From contig JAOABP010000001.1 of the NCBI GenBank assembly GCA_026418295.1, positions 478,398-542,397 on the forward strand: a stretch of 64,000 nt of DNA, read 5' to 3'. Each line of letters begins with the position of its first letter. Positions within the stretch are counted from its first letter, which is position 1. Both the position numbers and the translations under genes were made by a program. This document shows, piece after piece, positions 60,719 to 64,000 of this stretch. The stretch is from Caldifarciminota bacterium (lineage in GTDB: Bacteria; Hydrothermota; Tepidihabitantia; Tepidihabitantales; Tepidihabitantaceae). The notes below the pieces were generated by a model. It was not told the origin of the DNA. It saw nothing but the letters and a program-made list of their open reading frames with translations, and searched no databases.

Positions 60719-62298
60719 TTGGTCCAGGGACCGGCGACGATACGCCTTCCACCGCCCTTGACATCGCTGACATAGACCGCAGGACGATTAAGTCCGTTTC
60801 TCTGCCCGGCATCACCGATCCACGCCTTCAGTCTGCGGTCCGGAGAGACGACCTGCTCCTCACGAACCGCTGATGCTGAAGCACCGCTGAACACTCCTGG
60901 ATAGCGCCACATCCTGCCGGTATTGACATTGACACACCACCATTGCCGCTGCTCCGGATATCTGACTTCAAGCTGTGTGCCCGTGGCCTGATAGACACCG
61001 GTACCGGCGGCGAAAATCACGGTGGTGTCATCAAGCCATTCCGGCGCAAAACCGCTGGTAATCAGGTTTATCAGCTGCAGTTCACTGGAAGTAAAGTCAT
61101 ACCTGCCAAATCCGGTCGCAGTCCTGAAGAATGCCCGGTTGCCATTCAGCCATCGGGGCTGGTAACCGTTGCCGATAATCCGGAAATGAGCCGAATCCGG
61201 CTCGGCAACCGCCACCAGACTTGTATCCGCCTGCATCAGTTCCAGAAGCAGCCGGTTGCCCTCCGGTGCCGGGACAATTGCACTGACCTCAAACCCCTTA
61301 ATTGAAAAGAGATATTTAATCCGGCCGTCAAGCCCAAAATGAACGATGCTGTCCTGATGGAATATCAGCAGTCCGCTGCCGTCTGCCTGCCAGGCATACG
61401 GTCCAGCAAACGGCAGTTGCCGGTTTTCACTGCCATCGGTTTTTACCAGCCAGAGCGTCTGTCCCGACTCATCAGAGTGGATATAGGCGATATGCCGGAA
61501 ATCAGGAGCAAATTTTACGCTCTCAATTTTTCCGCCCGGCTGCAGTTTCAGCCTGCGCACCGGCACCCCCAGACTTTCCAGCTCAATCACACCCTCAGCC
61601 GACACGCGGTAACTCATCAGAGGAAACGTCCCGGACCTGATCTGCTCTGCAGTCAGCGGTTCCTTCCTGCCCCTGTCCGGCACCAGCCGCCAGAAACTGA
61701 CCGGAACCGTAGAATCAGTTTGTGGTCTTTCAGCAATAACCAGCGCGCTGTCCCCCTCATAATAAAGCACCGCCAGCCAGTCGGCATCGGTTAAACCCTG
61801 CGCCGGCAGGCGGGTATTGCCCCTGCTGAGATTCAGCTCCCGGAGCTGAAACCGGTTGCTGCTGTAGTCAAATACAGTCAGCGCTAACCTGGTGCCGGAA
61901 TCGGACCAGACGCCGTCTTCAATGTAGTTCCGGCGGTCACCCGGCTCATCCACCAGAAGCAGCTGACGCACCGAACCATCAGCAAGGTTGAGCACAAACA
62001 GCCCCCAGCCGCTAACCAGCGCCAGCTGCTCACCGGAGTGATCAGGAATCACACGGTTAATCACCGATGGTGTCAGAATCCGCACCGGCAACTGGCTGTC
62101 AACCCGCACAACCGCAATCACATCTTCACTCTCCAGACCCTCAACATCACTCCCTTCATCATAATAACGGGCAGTAAAAGCCAGCCAGCGACTGTCAGGC
62201 GACCAGCGCAGGTGCTGGAATTCAACCCGGGTCGCATACCAGCCGAATACCAGCTGAATACCGGCAAGTAGCAGAAAAGCGGTTTTATTTCTGACGAT
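60712..62298 (-). CDS. TolB-like beta-propeller protein with N-terminal membrane anchor
   Basis: The ORF track starts at GTG 62121, but the same frame is open further upstream and encodes VRNKTAFLLLAGIQLVFGWYATRVEFQ, a membrane anchor, then LRWSPDSRWLAFTARYYDEG, a TolB/WD40-type blade that belongs to the protein. The full frame begins just after the TGA of the preceding gene, with AAAGGA, 6 nt, then ATC. No ATG, GTG or TTG is available, so I place the start at this ATC (528 residues). More blades follow (VKFAPDFRHIAYIHSDESGQTLWL, VVSPDRRLKAWIGDAG). Function is unknown; the neighbour is a secreted Asp-box protein. Confidence 0.65.
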   Translation of the reverse strand: MVRNKTAFLLLAGIQLVFGWYATRVEFQHLRWSPDSRWLAFTARYYDEGSDVEGLESEDVIAVVRVDSQLPVRILTPSVINRVIPDHSGEQLALVSGWGLFVLNLADGSVRQLLLVDEPGDRRNYIEDGVWSDSGTRLALTVFDYSSNRFQLRELNLSRGNTRLPAQGLTDADWLAVLYYEGDSALVIAERPQTDSTVPVSFWRLVPDRGRKEPLTAEQIRSGTFPLMSYRVSAEGVIELESLGVPVRRLKLQPGGKIESVKFAPDFRHIAYIHSDESGQTLWLVKTDGSENRQLPFAGPYAWQADGSGLLIFHQDSIVHFGLDGRIKYLFSIKGFEVSAIVPAPEGNRLLLELMQADTSLVAVAEPDSAHFRIIGNGYQPRWLNGNRAFFRTATGFGRYDFTSSELQLINLITSGFAPEWLDDTTVIFAAGTGVYQATGTQLEVRYPEQRQWWCVNVNTGRMWRYPGVFSGASASAVREEQVVSPDRRLKAWIGDAGQRNGLNRPAVYVSDVKGGGRRIVAGPWTNY

Positions 62299-62310
62299 AT
62301 TCTGTCCTTT

Positions 62311-63642
62311 TCAGCGCACAATGGCTAACCGGTGCAACTCCACCCCGGATTTTAGGAAATAAATTCCGCGCCGGAGCCGGCTCAGATTGTTGAACCCGGG
62401 TCCGAGGTCAAGGATCCGGCGCCCGCTGATATCAAGAACAACCCCACCCGGCTGAGGAATGAGAAGAAGGGAGCCATCATTGACAAGCTTTGAACACTGC
62501 CTTGCGGTCGGCTTCAGTTCCGTCTCCTCAATTCCGACCGGATAGCCGAAAAATCCCCACATCACCTTGTAAGGCCAGGTATCACCCTGGGTCCACACCG
62601 CCAGTGCAGCAAGACCGCTGGGAGCAAAGACCGGTTCCCCGATACCAAACAGCCGGCGCACCGTGCCCCGGGTCCAGCCGGCCATGAAATAGTATAAATG
62701 ATAGTAGATGTCCTGATACCCGGCTGAATCCTCCTCCCAGAAAAGATAGGACCAGACCGTGCCCACCGTTGCCACCACCGGCGCCGTTGACATACCGGCT
62801 GTATGATAACCGCCACCATTGCCACCGGCAAAATGGGCATCATAATTCCCGCCGGAACAAACCTCCCACGCTGCGGAAAACCAGTCGCCGCTGGCAAAAT
62901 CAAGACTGGGGTGATCAAGCGGCTCCGAATTCTCCATCAGCACCTGCACCGGCAGCCAGGTGCCATTCACCTGACGCCGCTGGACAATCCGGTAGGGTGC
63001 AGGCTGTGCCGGGTTGAACTCCTGCCAGAGGACATAAATGGTATCCCGGAAGCATTCGATCGCCGGAAACCGGCACTGAGCAGTGCTGTCCGGTGAAACC
63101 CGAAACCGCCCGCTGATCACCCCGTTCTCATTGACGGTGCGATACCAGATCTGCGGATGATCCGCACCTTCCTCCCAGACAACATGGGCAACACCGGCGC
63201 TGTCCGCATAGACATCCGGATGACCGCAGTGAATTCCGCTGGTGCTCACATTCACCGGCAGCATCCGGAATTCCAGATTCCGGTAGTAAACATTGGCCAC
63301 ACCAGTTCCGGTATCAGTCATCACCCAGACCAGGTGCCGGTCTCCGTCTCTGCCCCAGGTGATCCCCGGATCCCGCCCGGGATAAAGGGCAACCGGACGG
63401 CTCCAGGGCTGAACCGGACCGTTTCCGGATAGACAGTAATAGATACTCTCCCGCGACTGGAAAACGAGTGTAATCGTATCCCGGTCCGGATAAAGCATCT
63501 CGCCGCGGTAAGCAAGTTTGTGACTGTTGCTGGGACCGGTTGCGGACCGGGAGGAGGTGGAACAGATAACTCCGAACTCATACTGTCCGGCAGCCATTCC
63601 TGACAGCAGTGCCACGCTCAGCAGCACTCTGCCGATCTTCAT
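62311..63642 (-). CDS. Secreted Asp-box-like protein with sorting-type C-terminus
   Basis: A 443-residue protein. Signal peptide MKIGRVLLSVALLSGMAAGQ. The mature region has repeated strands such as GDRHLVWVMTDTGTGVANVYYRNLEF and VAHVVWEEGADHPQIWYRTVNENG, like BNR/sialidase-type propellers. The end (VVLDISGRRILDL...LRRGIYFLKSGVELHRLAIVR) is the FlgD-like/type IX-style tail. ATG 63642 follows GGGAGG; the ORF-track start two codons earlier is a GTG. It precedes the TolB-like gene by 12 nt in one transcript. Confidence 0.75.
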   Translation of the reverse strand: MKIGRVLLSVALLSGMAAGQYEFGVICSTSSRSATGPSNSHKLAYRGEMLYPDRDTITLVFQSRESIYYCLSGNGPVQPWSRPVALYPGRDPGITWGRDGDRHLVWVMTDTGTGVANVYYRNLEFRMLPVNVSTSGIHCGHPDVYADSAGVAHVVWEEGADHPQIWYRTVNENGVISGRFRVSPDSTAQCRFPAIECFRDTIYVLWQEFNPAQPAPYRIVQRRQVNGTWLPVQVLMENSEPLDHPSLDFASGDWFSAAWEVCSGGNYDAHFAGGNGGGYHTAGMSTAPVVATVGTVWSYLFWEEDSAGYQDIYYHLYYFMAGWTRGTVRRLFGIGEPVFAPSGLAALAVWTQGDTWPYKVMWGFFGYPVGIEETELKPTARQCSKLVNDGSLLLIPQPGGVVLDISGRRILDLGPGFNNLSRLRRGIYFLKSGVELHRLAIVR

Positions 63643-63682
63643 AAACACCTCCCTGAGGTTTTAACTGAACTACCGCGTAATA

Positions 63683-63711
63683 ATCATAACCGGGATATTC
63701 ACCTCTGTCAA
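63683..63711 (-). promoter_or_regulatory. Promoter of the secreted-protein/TolB-like operon
   Basis: TTGACA (63711-63706), 17 nt, TATGAT (63688-63683). Leader of about 34 nt with GGGAGG. Confidence 0.75.
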
Positions 63712-63738
63712 TCTGCCGGTAAAACATGAACTATCCGC

Positions 63739-63766
63739 TTGACAGCGGTCAGCAGAGATTTACAAT
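63739..63766 (+). promoter_or_regulatory. Promoter of tRNA-Ala
   Basis: TTGACA (63739-63744), 16 nt, TACAAT (63761-63766). Start near 63773, about 58 nt before the tRNA. It diverges from the promoter at 63683-63711. Confidence 0.65.
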
Positions 63767-63794
63767 TCTAACCGGTGAATTATAATTACACTGG

Positions 63795-63822
63795 GAGGTC
63801 ACGGCTTTGAAGCCGGCACCTC
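63795..63822 (+). other. Stem-loop in the leader of tRNA-Ala
   Basis: GAGGT pairs with ACCTC and CGGCT with AGCCG around a TTGA loop, with a 2-nt internal loop on each side. It ends 8 nt before the tRNA. It could guide 5' processing or be a degraded RNA gene. Confidence 0.45.
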
Positions 63823-63830
63823 GAAATTGT

Positions 63831-63903
63831 GGGGCAGTAGCTCAGTTGGGAGAGCGCCAGAATCGCACTCTGGAGGTCGCCAGTTCAAATCTGGTCTGCT
63901 CCA
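63831..63903 (+). tRNA. tRNA-Ala (anticodon CGC)
   Basis: Acceptor GGGGCAG pairs with CTGCTCC and includes the G3-U70 wobble that identifies alanine tRNA. The anticodon stem CCAGA/TCTGG encloses ATCGCAC, anticodon CGC. T-loop TTCAAAT, discriminator A. No CCA is encoded. It reads GCG. Confidence 0.95.
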
Positions 63904-63926
63904 CTTTTTGTTTTTAAGGAGGGAAA

Positions 63927-64000
63927 ATGGTCATCCTGCCCCGCTATGTCTTTCTCACCAAAGGGGTCGGTATCCACCGGGACTGTCTCTTATACACATC
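63927..64000 (+). CDS. Pyruvoyl-dependent arginine decarboxylase, 5' fragment
   Basis: AAGGAGGG precedes ATG 63927. The first about 19 residues, MVILPRYVFLTKGVGIHRD, match the conserved N-terminus of PvlArgDC (FFLTKGVGxHKE). That enzyme makes agmatine, a route to polyamines. The reading frame runs to the window edge, but the last 18 bases are adapter, so native sequence ends by 63982. It is not close to the decarboxylase/DHS-like pair at 50-52 kb but may serve the same pathway. Confidence 0.8.
   Translation, partial: MVILPRYVFLTKGVGIHRDCLLYT
63983..64000. other. Nextera transposase adapter at contig end (artefact)
   Basis: CTGTCTCTTATACACATC equals 18 bases of the reverse complement of the 19-bp Nextera/Tn5 mosaic end. 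It is untrimmed library sequence, not genome. Confidence 0.95.

Noticed and set aside
63795-63822. Possible tRNA-Sec (selC) fragment upstream of tRNA-Ala
   Set aside because: Too short, no UCA anticodon loop and no long acceptor stem.

Overview
The window looks like chromosome from an uncultivated, diderm, probably thermophilic bacterium. I infer the candidate phylum WOR-3 (Stahlbacteria) or a close FCB-type relative. The evidence is GC-rich compact DNA, several secreted proteins with FlgD-like/type IX-style C-terminal domains, lipoprotein machinery (Lnt, LolCD), a short EF-Ts and an archaeal-type UPF0282 hydrolase. This placement rests on gene content, not on a search. The last 18 bases match the Nextera transposon mosaic end, so the right edge is a contig end carrying adapter.

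Layout. 1-7.4 kb: a partial secreted FG-GAP-like protein, tRNA-Ser, a YdeI/OmdA-like protein, a Cu+ P-type ATPase, a secreted Asp-box protein, a CDF metal exporter and a GNAT protein. 7.7-12.1 kb: a DUF58-BatA pair, a small unknown gene and an M20 peptidase. 12.2-25.9 kb: a plus-strand housekeeping block (esterase, ispE, tRNA-Gln, prs, rplY, pth, ychF, rpsF, ssb, then rplM-rpsI-rpsB-tsf-pyrH-frr-uppS-cdsA and a UPF0282 hydrolase). 26-28 kb: a lipoprotein, then a PP-loop tRNA thiolase-like enzyme with an Nfu protein. 28-33.4 kb (minus): trpS-ispD-dxr-rseP plus a degenerate radical-SAM protein. 33.7-36.6 kb: a solute-binding lipoprotein and a secreted OB-fold protein. 36.6-46.2 kb (minus): lysS-lolC-lolD-mcsA-mcsB-selA, then purN, an oxidoreductase and lnt. 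46.3-52.5 kb: ruvX-mltG, a methyltransferase and DsrE pair, a zinc dehydrogenase, and an ornithine-decarboxylase-like gene followed by a deoxyhypusine/homospermidine-synthase-like gene. 52.5-64 kb: two ABC exporters, several secreted beta-propeller proteins (one frameshifted), a glycosyltransferase, tRNA-Ala and the start of a pyruvoyl arginine decarboxylase.

The genes cover much of the MEP isoprenoid route (Dxr, IspD, IspE) leading to UppS, envelope lipoprotein maturation and sorting, translation, and polyamine synthesis.

The most striking pattern is in the promoters. At about sixteen transcription units a sigma-70-like -35/-10 pair sits so that the -10 ends only 5-10 nt before the start codon and no Shine-Dalgarno is present, implying leaderless mRNAs. 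Promoters of most secreted-protein genes instead have 19-47 nt leaders with strong Shine-Dalgarno sites. Two genes (near 59669 and 62298) appear to need an AUC start codon. Rho-independent terminators are nearly absent. No CRISPR array, insertion sequence, prophage or obvious defence system was seen.
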